Below are positions 29,075 through 37,903 of a stretch of 64,000 nucleotides of DNA, one piece after another. Origin of the DNA: Pseudomonas sp. UBA2684. Its GTDB lineage: Bacteria; Pseudomonadota; Gammaproteobacteria; Pseudomonadales; Pseudomonadaceae. The number at the start of each line of letters is the position of its first letter. The stretch's first letter is position 1. Both the position numbers and the translations under genes were made by a program. Under the pieces are notes generated by a model. The model was given only the letters and a program-made list of their open reading frames with translations, made no database searches and had not been told where the DNA came from. The stretch is from assembly GCA_002354655.1 (NCBI GenBank), contig DELY01000050.1:191298-255297 (forward strand), read 5' to 3'.

Positions 29075-31663
29075 ATGAAGCCACCCTCGCGGTTGCCACT
29101 GATCACTCCTTATGCAGGCCCGCTCGGCGCCCTGAGCCTCTGCCTGTGCCTCGCGCTGCCGGCCTGGGCAGAGCCGCGCGATGTACGCGTGGGGGTGTAC
29201 GCCAACGAGCCGAAGATTCTGCTGGACGAGGACGGGCAGATCTCCGGCATTCTCGGCGAGTTGCTTGGCGAAATCGCCCGCCAGGAAGACTGGAGCCTGC
29301 AACCGGTGCCCTGCGAATGGCAGCACTGCCTCGAACTCGCACAACGCGGCGAGATCGATCTGCTGCCGGATGTCGCCTACCACGAAACCCGCGCGCTGCA
29401 ACTGGACTTCCACCGGGTGCCGTCGCTGTTCAGTTGGTCGCAACTCTACAGCCGCGACGACGCCCGCCTCAAATCGATACTGGACTTGCAGGGCCAACGC
29501 ATTGCCGTGCTGGATGGTTCCATCCAGCAGACCTACCTCAGGGCCCTGCTCGACAGCTTTGGCCTGGAGGCCGAGTTGATTGCGCTGGAGAGCCTGGAGC
29601 AAGGCTTCGAGCTGGTCGCCAATCGACAGGCCGAGGCCGTGGTGGCCAACCACCGCTTTGGCGACTTCCATGCCCCGCACTTCCAGATGCGCAGCGCGCC
29701 CATCATGTTTCAGCCGACCCAGCTGTTCTACGCCACGCGCAAAGGGCACAACGCCGATCTGCTGAGCGCCATCGACCGTCACCTCCTCAGCTGGCAAAGC
29801 AACTCATCCTCGCTCTACTACCAGACACTGCAGCGCTGGGGCGGCGAGCGCCCCAAACTGCTGATCCCCAGCAGCCTGTGGTGGGGCCTGGCGACGCTCG
29901 CCGCCCTGCTGTTGACGACCAGCGGCGGCGCCTTGCTGCTGCGCCGCCAGGTGGCGGAAAAGACCCGTCACCTCAAGGCCAGCGAACAGCGCCTGAACAC
30001 CATTCTCGACAGCGTCGAGGCGTACATCTACATCAAGGACCCACAGCTGCGGTACCAGTACGCCAACCGCAAGGTCTGCGAGCTGTTCGGGCAGCCGCTG
30101 GAACGCGTCGTCGGGCAGACCGACGACGCGTTCTTCGATGCCCTCACCGCCGCCAACCTGCAACACAACGACAGCCGCGTATTACGCCTCGGCGAACGGG
30201 TGGAGAAAGAGGAAACCAACCGCAGCCTGGACGGCAGCAGCGAGCGCACGTTCCTCTCGGTCAAACTGCCGTTGCTCCACCCCGACCAACGCATCTATAT
30301 GCTCTGCGGCATCTCCACCGACATCACCGAACACAAGAAGAACCTCGAACAGATCAATCGCCTGGCCTTCTACGACCCGCTCACCGGCCTGCCCAACCGC
30401 CGCCGGCTGCTCGACCGCTTGCAGCACGCCCTGGCCCAGCACGCGCGCAGCCAACTCGAAGGCGCGTTGCTGTTCATCGACCTGGATAACTTCAAGGACC
30501 TCAACGACACCCTCGGCCACGACATGGGCGACCAGTTGCTGACCCAGGTGGCCCAACGGTTGAGCAGCCATGTGCGTGAGGAGGACACCCTGGCGCGCCT
30601 CGGCGGCGACGAATTCGTGCTGATGCTGGAAGGCTTGAGCACGCACCCCGGCACCGCCATGCAGCAAATCGAAACCGTTGCCGGCAAGATCCTGCAGACC
30701 CTGGCGCTGCCCTACACGCTGCAACAACGTAGCCATACCAGCACCGCCAGCATCGGCGTGGCGCTGTTTTCCGAGGGCCACAGCACGGTCGACGAGGTGC
30801 TCAAGCGCGCCGACCTGGCGATGTACGAAGCCAAGTCCGCCGGACGCAACAGCCTGCGCTTCTTCAACCCCGAGATGCAGGCCGAAGTCAGCTCGCGCGC
30901 CAGCATGGAAAGCGATTTGCGGCAAAGCATGAGCGACCGCCACTTCATCCTGCATTACCAGCCACAGGTCGACCGGCATGGCCGGCTGCTTGGCGCCGAG
31001 GCCCTGATCCGCTGGCAACACCCCAGCCGTGGGTTGGTGGCGCCGGCCGATTTTATTCCGCTGGCGGAAAGCACCGGGCTGATCCTGCCGCTGGGCCGCT
31101 GGGTTCTGCACAGCGCCTGCCACCAACTAGTGGCCTGGTCCACACACCCCGAACTGGCGCAGCTGACCCTGGCGATCAATGTCAGCGCCCGGCAATTCCA
31201 CCACCGCGACTTCATCGACGACGTCCTGGCGGCCCTGGAAGAAAGCGGCGCCAACCCCGCGCGCCTGGAGCTGGAGCTGACCGAGAGCCATCTGGTGGAA
31301 GATGTGGAGGCCATGATCGTCAAGATGGGCCACCTCAGAAGCCGAGGCGTGCGTCTTTCGCTGGATGACTTCGGCACCGGCTACTCGTCGCTCAGCTACC
31401 TCAAGCGCCTGCCCCTGGATCACCTGAAGATCGACCGTTCGTTCGTCCAGGACCTGCTCAGCGAACCCAACGATGCCGCCATCGTGCGCACCATCGTGGC
31501 CCTCGGCGACAACCTCAACCTGGCGGTAACCGCCGAGGGCGTGGAAACCATGGCGCAGCGCGATGCCTTGCTGCAACTGGGCTGTCACAAATTCCAGGGC
31601 TACCTGTTCGGCAAGCCGGGGCCGGCGTACCTTCTGGAGAAATGGCCGGCGGCGACGGCCTGA
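29075..31663 (+). CDS. Diguanylate cyclase/phosphodiesterase with periplasmic SBP sensor and PAS domain
   Basis: An 862-residue inner-membrane signalling protein. It has a signal or TM helix, then a bacterial SBP family 3 sensor domain (VRVGVYANEPKILLDEDGQ to about residue 250). A membrane span (LWWGLATLAALLLTT), a PAS domain (LNTILDSVEAYIYIKD), a GGDEF domain with intact GGDEF at 510-514 and an EAL domain with EAL at 642-644 and DDFGTGYSSLSYLKRLP follow. Both catalytic motifs look intact, so synthesis and breakdown of cyclic di-GMP are both possible. The ligand may be an amino acid or a related compound. Confidence 0.93.
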   Translation: MKPPSRLPLITPYAGPLGALSLCLCLALPAWAEPRDVRVGVYANEPKILLDEDGQISGILGELLGEIARQEDWSLQPVPCEWQHCLELAQRGEIDLLPDVAYHETRALQLDFHRVPSLFSWSQLYSRDDARLKSILDLQGQRIAVLDGSIQQTYLRALLDSFGLEAELIALESLEQGFELVANRQAEAVVANHRFGDFHAPHFQMRSAPIMFQPTQLFYATRKGHNADLLSAIDRHLLSWQSNSSSLYYQTLQRWGGERPKLLIPSSLWWGLATLAALLLTTSGGALLLRRQVAEKTRHLKASEQRLNTILDSVEAYIYIKDPQLRYQYANRKVCELFGQPLERVVGQTDDAFFDALTAANLQHNDSRVLRLGERVEKEETNRSLDGSSERTFLSVKLPLLHPDQRIYMLCGISTDITEHKKNLEQINRLAFYDPLTGLPNRRRLLDRLQHALAQHARSQLEGALLFIDLDNFKDLNDTLGHDMGDQLLTQVAQRLSSHVREEDTLARLGGDEFVLMLEGLSTHPGTAMQQIETVAGKILQTLALPYTLQQRSHTSTASIGVALFSEGHSTVDEVLKRADLAMYEAKSAGRNSLRFFNPEMQAEVSSRASMESDLRQSMSDRHFILHYQPQVDRHGRLLGAEALIRWQHPSRGLVAPADFIPLAESTGLILPLGRWVLHSACHQLVAWSTHPELAQLTLAINVSARQFHHRDFIDDVLAALEESGANPARLELELTESHLVEDVEAMIVKMGHLRSRGVRLSLDDFGTGYSSLSYLKRLPLDHLKIDRSFVQDLLSEPNDAAIVRTIVALGDNLNLAVTAEGVETMAQRDALLQLGCHKFQGYLFGKPGPAYLLEKWPAATA

Positions 31664-31672
31664 GGAACACCC

Positions 31673-32044
31673 ATGCGCCCACTCAAGGTCTTCTACAACA
31701 GCGCCTGCCCGGTGTGCAAAGCCGGTATCGACGGTCAGCGCCAGCGCATGCAGGCCGGCGGCAGCTGCCCCATCGAGTGGATCGACGTGCACCACAACCC
31801 GCAGGCGGCCGCAGCGCTCGGCAGTGACCTGGAACAGGTACGCGAGCGCCTGCACGTGCAGGACAGTGCCGGTCAGATCACGGTTGGCGTCGACGCCTTC
31901 GCCGCGCTGTTCCAGCAGTCGCCGCGCCAGCGCTGGCTGGCGCGCCTGCTGCGGCTACCGGGCATTCACCTGCTGGCGCGCGGGGCGTACAACCTGTTCG
32001 CCCGCGTGCTGTATCGCTGGAACCGCTGGTGCAAGCACTGGTAA
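31673..32044 (+). CDS. DCC-family thiol-disulfide oxidoreductase-like protein (DUF393)
   Basis: A 123-residue protein with the DxxCPxC-type motif YNSACPVCKAGI near the N-terminus, the mark of the DCC/DUF393 family. The C-terminal half contains AFAALFQQSP and a hydrophobic segment ending YRWNRWCKHW. A redox role is inferred only from the cysteine pair. It starts ten bases after the GGDEF-EAL gene. Confidence 0.85.
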   Translation: MRPLKVFYNSACPVCKAGIDGQRQRMQAGGSCPIEWIDVHHNPQAAAALGSDLEQVRERLHVQDSAGQITVGVDAFAALFQQSPRQRWLARLLRLPGIHLLARGAYNLFARVLYRWNRWCKHW

Positions 32045-32053
32045 CGGGCGGTT

Positions 32054-32395
32054 TTACAGCCCGCCACTGACGCCCAGGCCCACGCCCAACTCGACGGCCA
32101 CGGCGAACGGCAGCAACAAGGTATCGAGCAACGCGCTGGCCGGCAGATCGAGTGCCGCGTATGTCGGCGCCTCGGCGCCAAAGCGCTCCAGTGGGCAACA
32201 GCCACCGTTCAGCGCATACCAATCCAGGCGGGTGCCGGCGTAGATCACCGGCGCCCCCGGCTTGGCCGCATCCAGGGTGCGCACGCTGGCGCAACCGCTG
32301 CACAACAACACAAGCGCCAGGCAAGCCAGTCGGTAGGATGGCTTAGCCAAAGGCGTCACCCATCGCGTGCTCGCCTGCACCGCCCGCTCACTCAT
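32054..32395 (-). CDS. YceK/YidQ family lipoprotein
   Basis: A 113-residue lipoprotein with lipobox LCSGC after a hydrophobic stretch and the DUF1375 features [14 protein letters not shown] and [13 protein letters not shown]. The start overlaps the ubiX stop by eight bases. It is likely outer-membrane attached; the function is unknown. The N-terminus is long before the hydrophobic core, so an internal start is possible. Confidence 0.8.
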   Translation of the reverse strand: MSERAVQASTRWVTPLAKPSYRLACLALVLLCSGCASVRTLDAAKPGAPVIYAGTRLDWYALNGGCCPLERFGAEAPTYAALDLPASALLDTLLLPFAVAVELGVGLGVSGGL

Positions 32396-33020
32396 CGCCG
32401 CTGACCTGATGGTGTTCGCCCCAGCGCGGCAGCATGTCCTGGGGAATGTTCAGGCAATTGAGGATGCGCGCCACGACGAAGTCGATCAGGTCATCGATGG
32501 TCTGCGGCTGATGGTAGAAGCCCGGTGCAGCCGGCAGAATGATTGCCCCCATATTCGACAGCTTGAGCATGTTCTCCAGGTGGATGCTGGAGAACGGCGC
32601 CTCGCGCGGCACCAGAATCAGCTGCCGGCGCTCTTTCAGCGCCACATCGGCGGCGCGTTCGATCAGGTTGTTGCAGGCGCCGGTGGCGATGGCCGACAAC
32701 GTACCGGTGGAACACGGCACCACCACCATGGCCGTCGGCGCACCGGAACCGGAGGCCGCCGGGGCCATCCAGTCTTCCTTACCGTACACGCGAATCTGCC
32801 CCGGCGCGGCGCCGGTGTACTCGCTCAAGAACGCCTGCATGGCCTGCGGTTTGCTCGGCAGGCTGACGTCGGTCTCGGTGGCCATGACCAACTGCGCCGC
32901 CTTGGAGATCAGGAAATGCACCTCGCGCTCTTCCTGCACCAGGCAATCGAGCAGGCGCAGGCCGTACTGCGCGCCGGAGGCGCCGGTCATGGCCAAGGTA
33001 ATGCGTTCAGGACCGCTCAT
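32388..33020 (-). CDS. ubiX: Flavin prenyltransferase UbiX
   Basis: Makes prenylated FMN, the cofactor of the UbiD decarboxylase in ubiquinone synthesis. The start [20 protein letters not shown] gives 210 residues. Signatures are [44 protein letters not shown] and [10 protein letters not shown]. Alternative starts upstream (33074) are not supported by the family. Its position after mpl is as in P. aeruginosa. Confidence 0.95.
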   Translation of the reverse strand: MSGPERITLAMTGASGAQYGLRLLDCLVQEEREVHFLISKAAQLVMATETDVSLPSKPQAMQAFLSEYTGAAPGQIRVYGKEDWMAPAASGSGAPTAMVVVPCSTGTLSAIATGACNNLIERAADVALKERRQLILVPREAPFSSIHLENMLKLSNMGAIILPAAPGFYHQPQTIDDLIDFVVARILNCLNIPQDMLPRWGEHHQVSGDE

Positions 33021-33064
33021 AAATTCACTCTCAAAGCTGCTGCGCTTGCTTATGCTGCGTTGAA

Positions 33065-33098
33065 CGATACCCATCGAGCCGATGGCTGATGGGTATCG
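33065..33098. terminator. Long hairpin between mpl and ubiX
   Basis: A perfect 11-bp stem CGATACCCATC / GATGGGTATCG encloses a second small stem AGCC / GGCT with loop GAT. The flank GCTGCGCTCAACCCATCC resembles a repeat common in Pseudomonas intergenic DNA. It could end the mpl transcript or be a mobile hairpin insertion. Confidence 0.6.
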
Positions 33099-33127
33099 CT
33101 GCGCTCAACCCATCCTAGAATTGGCGA

Positions 33128-34480
33128 TTAGCCGGCCAGGGCCACAGCCAGCTTGCCATGCAAGCCGCCAAAGCCGCCATTGCTCATCACCACCACCTGG
33201 GTGCCCGGCGCGGCTTCGGCCTTGACCCCGGCAATGATCGCCTCCAGGGAGTCGCAAACCTGGGTCGGCACTGTGGAGCTGGCCACCGTGGCCGCCAGGT
33301 CCCAACCGAGATTAGCGGGGGCGTACCAGTACACCGAATCGGCCTGCACCACGGACTCGGGCAAGCCATCGCGGTGGGCGCCGAGCTTCATCGAGTTGGA
33401 GCGCGGCTCAACGATGGCGATCAGTTTGGCGTCGCCGATGCGCTTGCGCAGGCCATCGAGGGTGGTGGCAATCGCCGTAGGGTGGTGGGCGAAGTCATCG
33501 AAGATGGTCACGCCCTTCACTTCGGCAACCTTCTCCATGCGTCGCTTGGCGTTGATAAAGCCGCACAGCGCGGCGATGCCCAGCTCCGGCACCACGCCGA
33601 CATGCCGCGCCGCCGCCAGCACCGCCAGGGCGTTGGCCACGTTGTGCTGGCCGGTCAGCTGCCAATCCACGGTGCCGGCAAGCTTGCCCGCGAAGCTCAC
33701 CTCGAAGCGCGAACCGTCGGCGCTAAGCAAACGCGCCTGCCACTGACCGCCTTCGCCGGTGGTTGCTACCTCCGTCCAGCAGCCCATCTCGATCACCCGC
33801 TTGAGCGCAGGCTCGGTGGTCGGATGAATGATCAGGCCGTCGCCCGGAATGGTGCGCACCAGATGGTGGAATTGCCGCTCGATGGCCGCCAGATCGGGAA
33901 AGATGTCCGCGTGATCGAACTCCAGGTTATTCAGGATCGCGGTGCGCGGGCGGTAGTGAACGAACTTGCTGCGCTTGTCGAAGAAGGCGCTGTCGTATTC
34001 GTCGGCCTCGACCACGAAGAACGGCGTGCCACCCAGGCGCGCGGAAATCCCGAAGTTCTGCGGCACGCCGCCAATCAGAAAGCCCGGGCTCATGCCGGCA
34101 TGCTCCAGCACCCAGGCCAGCATGCTCGAACTGCTGGTTTTGCCATGGGTGCCGGCCACCGCCAGCACCCAACGGCCCTGCAGCACATGGTCGGCCAGCC
34201 ATTGCGGGCCGCTGACATAGGGCAAGCCCTGGTTCAGCACATATTCCACCGCCGGGTTGCCGCGCGACAGGGCGTTGCCGACCACCACCAGATCCGGTGC
34301 GGGGTCGAGTTGCGCGGCGTCGTAACCCTGAGTCAATTCGATGCCCTGGGCTTGCAGCTGGGTGCTCATGGGCGGGTAGACATTGGCGTCGGAGCCGGTC
34401 ACGCGGTGGCCCAGCTCCTTGGCCAGCACGGCCAGCGAGCCCATAAAGGTGCCGCAGATACCGAGAATATGGATGTGCAT
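33128..34480 (-). CDS. mpl: UDP-N-acetylmuramate:tripeptide ligase Mpl
   Basis: Recycles peptidoglycan tripeptide by ligating L-Ala-gamma-D-Glu-meso-DAP to UDP-MurNAc. The 450-residue protein begins MHIHILGICGTFMGSLA, contains the P-loop AVAGTHGKTSSSSM, then FDDFAHHPTAI and the ligase C-terminal domain. Length and motifs match Mpl rather than MurC. Confidence 0.95.
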   Translation of the reverse strand: MHIHILGICGTFMGSLAVLAKELGHRVTGSDANVYPPMSTQLQAQGIELTQGYDAAQLDPAPDLVVVGNALSRGNPAVEYVLNQGLPYVSGPQWLADHVLQGRWVLAVAGTHGKTSSSSMLAWVLEHAGMSPGFLIGGVPQNFGISARLGGTPFFVVEADEYDSAFFDKRSKFVHYRPRTAILNNLEFDHADIFPDLAAIERQFHHLVRTIPGDGLIIHPTTEPALKRVIEMGCWTEVATTGEGGQWQARLLSADGSRFEVSFAGKLAGTVDWQLTGQHNVANALAVLAAARHVGVVPELGIAALCGFINAKRRMEKVAEVKGVTIFDDFAHHPTAIATTLDGLRKRIGDAKLIAIVEPRSNSMKLGAHRDGLPESVVQADSVYWYAPANLGWDLAATVASSTVPTQVCDSLEAIIAGVKAEAAPGTQVVVMSNGGFGGLHGKLAVALAG

Positions 34481-34528
34481 AAGGTCCTCGAAGCGGGCAA
34501 ATCGCGCCCGATAAAAACTGGCCGCAGG

Positions 34529-34669
34529 TTAGCACAGCGGCCCCTGGCGCGGCCTATGCCTCAGCCGCCGCGGTTCGACCGCACCGCTACGAGAAAGGTC
34601 GCAATCATCCGCCCAGAACAGCGCCTCGCGGCGCAGTTCATCCTCGGTTATCTGTCGGGTCACGGCCAT
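34529..34669 (-). CDS. Possible small protein upstream of mpl
   Basis: A 46-residue open frame from ATG 34669 to TAA 34529, on the mpl strand and ending 48 bp before it. The N-terminal part (VTRQITEDELRREALFW) looks like an acidic-basic helix, and the tail is arginine-rich. There is no strong ribosome site. It is divergent from the acetyltransferase gene. Coding potential is judged by eye only. Confidence 0.4.
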   Translation of the reverse strand: MAVTRQITEDELRREALFWADDCDLSRSGAVEPRRLRHRPRQGPLC

Positions 34670-34859
34670 GATTCGCGCCTACAACAGCCGCGGGCTCAAC
34701 GCCTCAGGCGCGGCCTTAGCCTTACGTCTAGGCCAGCAACGGGCAAATCAAACGCTTGCTTGGATTGCGCTTTCCAAAAGCTTTAGGCAGCATCGGTGCG
34801 TCGCTGGCATAGCACCTGCATTGCCGAAGCAGCCCATCCCATTGAAGTCGAGGCCCGCC

Positions 34860-35315
34860 ATGCGCATCGTCCAAGCCACCCTGGAGCACCTGGACCTGCT
34901 GACCCCGCTGTTCGTCAAATACCGTGAGTTCTATGGCGAACTGTCTTTCCCCGATTCGTCGCGCAAGTTTCTGGAAACCCGTCTGCGCCGCAAGGAATCG
35001 GTGATCTACCTGGCCCTGGCCGATGACGACGACAAGCTGATGGGCTTCTGCCAGCTCTACCCCAGCTATTCCTCGCTGTCGCTCAAACGCGTGTGGATTC
35101 TCAACGACATCTACGTGGCCGAAGACGCCCGCCGCCAGTTGGTCGCCGACCGCCTGCTGCAAACCGCGAAGAAAATGGCTAAGGAAACCAACGCCGTGCG
35201 CATGCGCGTCGCCACCAGCCGCGATAACGAGGTGGCGCAGAAGGTCTACGAGTCCATCGGTTTCGTCGAAGACGAGCAGTTCAAGAACTACGTGCTGCCC
35301 ATCAACGGCGACTGA
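34860..35315 (+). CDS. GNAT family N-acetyltransferase
   Basis: A 151-residue cytosolic acetyltransferase. Motif A/B signs are WILNDIYVAEDARRQLVADRLL and the C-terminal ATSRDNEVAQKVYESIGF. The frame is open further upstream to 34668, but the family start is MRIVQATLEHLD. The acceptor is unknown. A strong hairpin follows the stop. Confidence 0.88.
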   Translation: MRIVQATLEHLDLLTPLFVKYREFYGELSFPDSSRKFLETRLRRKESVIYLALADDDDKLMGFCQLYPSYSSLSLKRVWILNDIYVAEDARRQLVADRLLQTAKKMAKETNAVRMRVATSRDNEVAQKVYESIGFVEDEQFKNYVLPINGD

Positions 35316-35334
35316 CCGCCGTCCGCGCGGCTTT

Positions 35335-35366
35335 ACACAGCTGTATCGCCAGTGATACAGCTGTGT
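35335..35366 (+). promoter_or_regulatory. Perfect hairpin between GNAT and SBP genes
   Basis: A perfect 13-bp stem ACACAGCTGTATC / GATACAGCTGTGT with a six-base loop begins 19 bp after the GNAT stop. It ends only two bases before the ATG at 35369. It is preceded by CTTT but has no U tract after it. It would hide any ribosome site of the next gene. Confidence 0.7.
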
Positions 35367-35368
35367 GC

Positions 35369-36163
35369 ATGTCACTACATCGCCTGTATCGCCTGATCGG
35401 CGGCCTTTGCCTGAATGTTTGCGCCAGCCTGGTGCAGGCCGAGACATTGCGTATCGCCACCCTCGAATGGTCCCCCTACGTCGGCGCCGACTTGCCCGGC
35501 CAAGGTTTAGCCGCGCGCATTCTGCATGAAGCCCTGGCGCTCGAAGGCATGCAGGCCGAACTGGTGTTTCTGCCCTGGCAACGCGCGCTCAACGATGCCA
35601 GCGCCGGACGCTATGACGCGTTGATGCCGGCCTATCTGTCGACGGAGCGCGCCGCGCTGTTCCACACCTCGATGCCGTTGCTCGATTCGCAACTCGGGTT
35701 TTTCCGCCGCCGCGACCAGGCCATCGCGTTTACCGACCTCGACAGCCTGCGCCCCTATCGCATCGGCGTGGTGCGCGGCTACGTCAACCGCGAAGATTTC
35801 GACCACGCCGATTACCTGCACAAGGAAGTGGTCACCCACGACTGGCAGAATCTGGAAAAACTCCTGCGCGGACGCCTCGACCTGGCGGTGGTCGACCGCT
35901 ACACCGGCTATCACCTGCTGGCGCGCCATGCACCGGCACTGCGCGAACGCCTGGAGTTCATCGAACAGCCGCTGGCAGTCAAACCGCTGTATGTCCTGGT
36001 GCCGCGCAGCAGGCTCGATGGCCAGCAACTCAACGCCCGCATCGATCGCAGCCTGCGCACCTTGCACCGTAGCGGACGGATCGAACAAATGGTCGCGCAA
36101 GCCCGCCTGGAACAGGCCAGCGCCATCCGCGCATTCGCCGGCCAGCATTTTGGCGCGCGCTGA
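35369..36163 (+). CDS. Periplasmic substrate-binding protein, SBP family 3
   Basis: A 264-residue exported protein: signal MSLHRLYRLIGGLCLNVCASLVQA, then ETLRIATLEWSPYVGADLPGQG, FLPWQRALNDASAGRYDAL and RIGVVRGYVN. This is the amino-acid/polar-compound binding family, here without transporter genes nearby. The start has no ribosome site because the hairpin abuts it; a GTG at 35363 is an alternative. The ligand is unknown. Confidence 0.85.
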   Translation: MSLHRLYRLIGGLCLNVCASLVQAETLRIATLEWSPYVGADLPGQGLAARILHEALALEGMQAELVFLPWQRALNDASAGRYDALMPAYLSTERAALFHTSMPLLDSQLGFFRRRDQAIAFTDLDSLRPYRIGVVRGYVNREDFDHADYLHKEVVTHDWQNLEKLLRGRLDLAVVDRYTGYHLLARHAPALRERLEFIEQPLAVKPLYVLVPRSRLDGQQLNARIDRSLRTLHRSGRIEQMVAQARLEQASAIRAFAGQHFGAR

Positions 36164-36176
36164 TCGGCGCCCGCCG

Positions 36177-37781
36177 TCATCCCGCCAGGCCACTCACACT
36201 CAGCCACAAGCCCAGCGTCAACTGCACCAGCAGCACGCCCACCACGGCCAGGCGCCAAGCGTGTGTTTGGGGGCGCCGCGGCGCCACTGACAACGCCGCC
36301 TGCAAGGGCCGCTGCAAGGCCTGCTGAAACGCCGACAGAGCCTCGAAACGCGCAGCCGGCTGCGACGCCAGGGCGCGCGCCAAGACGCCATCCCACCCCG
36401 CCGGCAAGCGCGCGGTGAAGTTCGCCAACGGCACATAGCGGCTCAACGGCCCACCTTCCTCCCGAGCCACTTCCGGCCACTGGCCACTGAGCAGCCAATA
36501 GGCCAGGGCCGCCAAGGCGAACTGATCGGCGTGGCCATCCACCGGCTGGGTGCCACGCAATTCCGGCGCCAACGGGATCGCCTCGGCCGGCAGGCGCTGC
36601 CGCGGCACGCCCGGCAGCAGCGCGGCGTATTCCGGCAACAGCAACAAGCGACCGCCCTCGCCGATCAACATATGCCGTGGGTTCAGCCACAGTCCCTGCA
36701 TGCCGCGGCGCTGCAACGCACGCACGGCCGCAATCGCCTGCTCGAGCAGGGCCAGCACGCATGCTCCATCCAGCGGGCCATGGGCCGCCGCCCAATCCGC
36801 CAGGCTGCGCATGCCTGGTGGCGGCAGCTCGAACAATAAAAAGGCGTGATGCCGTGGCCGGTGGGAAGACAATACCTGCGGCAAACTGGCCAGCGGGCTG
36901 CGCCGCAACGCCCACTCGCGCTGCCAGAAGGCATCGTCGGCCGCCTGCTCGGCCAGCCACAGCAAGGCCTCGCGACCACTCTCGTCACACGCGCGAAACA
37001 AGCGCCTGGGCGGGCCGAACGGACACTCGCCCAGCAGCGTCCAACCGTCCAGCTGCATGCCCACAACGGCCTCGCGCAGCGCCGGCCACTGTTCGCGCGG
37101 CGCCGCTGGCGGCAGGCTCTCGGGCGCCCCAGGCAACAGCAGCACGGCCGCGCCAGGAGCCTGCAGCAATGGCCTCAGCAGCGCCGGCAGACGTTCGCGA
37201 CTGAGTGCCTGGCAAGCGCTGCGAAAACCCTGCAAATCGGCCACGCCAAGCAACGGCTGCGGCGCCAACAGCAGCGCTTCGCCCACAGTCAGCGGCAAGC
37301 TGTGCTGCACCAGCGCCAATTCGGCCTGCATGCCCAACTGCATCCCGTCGCGACCCACCAGGCTCTGCAAGCTGCCGCCGTGGTAACGCAACAGGCCAAT
37401 CGCACCGGCCTGCAGGAACTGCGCCTCGCCGTCCTGCAGCAGCAACACGCCGGCATCCAACTGCGGGATGCTGCGGCCGCTTTGCTGACGGCGAAACAGC
37501 TGCTGGTTGAGCGCCGCCAGCACCTGACGCGCCGCCTGCGTCTCGCTCCAGCCTTCCGGCGTGCAGCGATAGTCGGCAAACAGCGCATCCAGATAATGCT
37601 CCAGGGCTTGCACCACATCAGGGCACTCGCGTGCCCAGAGCAATGCCACCAACAGCACCGGCGAGCGCCCCTGACGCCCCGCCAACCACATCGCCCGCGC
37701 CCGCGCCGCCTGGGCCGGCAGGTCGATACCGTGGCCCTGCACCAGGCTGACGGCACGATGATCCATGCGCTCTATCGACAT
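36177..37781 (-). CDS. Degenerate PP2C phosphatase/protein kinase-like membrane protein
   Basis: A 534-residue protein arranged like the bifunctional PP2C-kinase proteins of Pseudomonas. The N-terminal half resembles a PP2C fold (LDAGVLLLQDGEAQFLQAGAIGLLRYHGG) but lacks the Asp motifs (no DGMGG, no GDSR). The C-terminal half resembles a kinase domain, but the HRDxKxxN loop is replaced by LWLNPRHMLIGEGG and no DFG is seen. It ends in a membrane span (LAVVGVLLVQLTLGLWLSV). It is probably a pseudoenzyme or scaffold; the function is unknown. Confidence 0.6.
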   Translation of the reverse strand: MSIERMDHRAVSLVQGHGIDLPAQAARARAMWLAGRQGRSPVLLVALLWARECPDVVQALEHYLDALFADYRCTPEGWSETQAARQVLAALNQQLFRRQQSGRSIPQLDAGVLLLQDGEAQFLQAGAIGLLRYHGGSLQSLVGRDGMQLGMQAELALVQHSLPLTVGEALLLAPQPLLGVADLQGFRSACQALSRERLPALLRPLLQAPGAAVLLLPGAPESLPPAAPREQWPALREAVVGMQLDGWTLLGECPFGPPRRLFRACDESGREALLWLAEQAADDAFWQREWALRRSPLASLPQVLSSHRPRHHAFLLFELPPPGMRSLADWAAAHGPLDGACVLALLEQAIAAVRALQRRGMQGLWLNPRHMLIGEGGRLLLLPEYAALLPGVPRQRLPAEAIPLAPELRGTQPVDGHADQFALAALAYWLLSGQWPEVAREEGGPLSRYVPLANFTARLPAGWDGVLARALASQPAARFEALSAFQQALQRPLQAALSVAPRRPQTHAWRLAVVGVLLVQLTLGLWLSVSGLAG

Positions 37782-37903
37782 TGGCAGTCCCTCCTCAACG
37801 CGACTGCCTTGTCCTTTGCAGCCTTTATGCCGAGTCGGCGCGGCTTGTCGCCTGTGCGGTCCGCGCTTAAGGTGGTCTGCCTGATTCCCGGAGTCGCCTC
37901 AGC

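Noticed and set aside
33158-34786. 542-codon plus-strand open frame opposite mpl
   Set aside because: Antisense shadow of mpl without recognisable domains.
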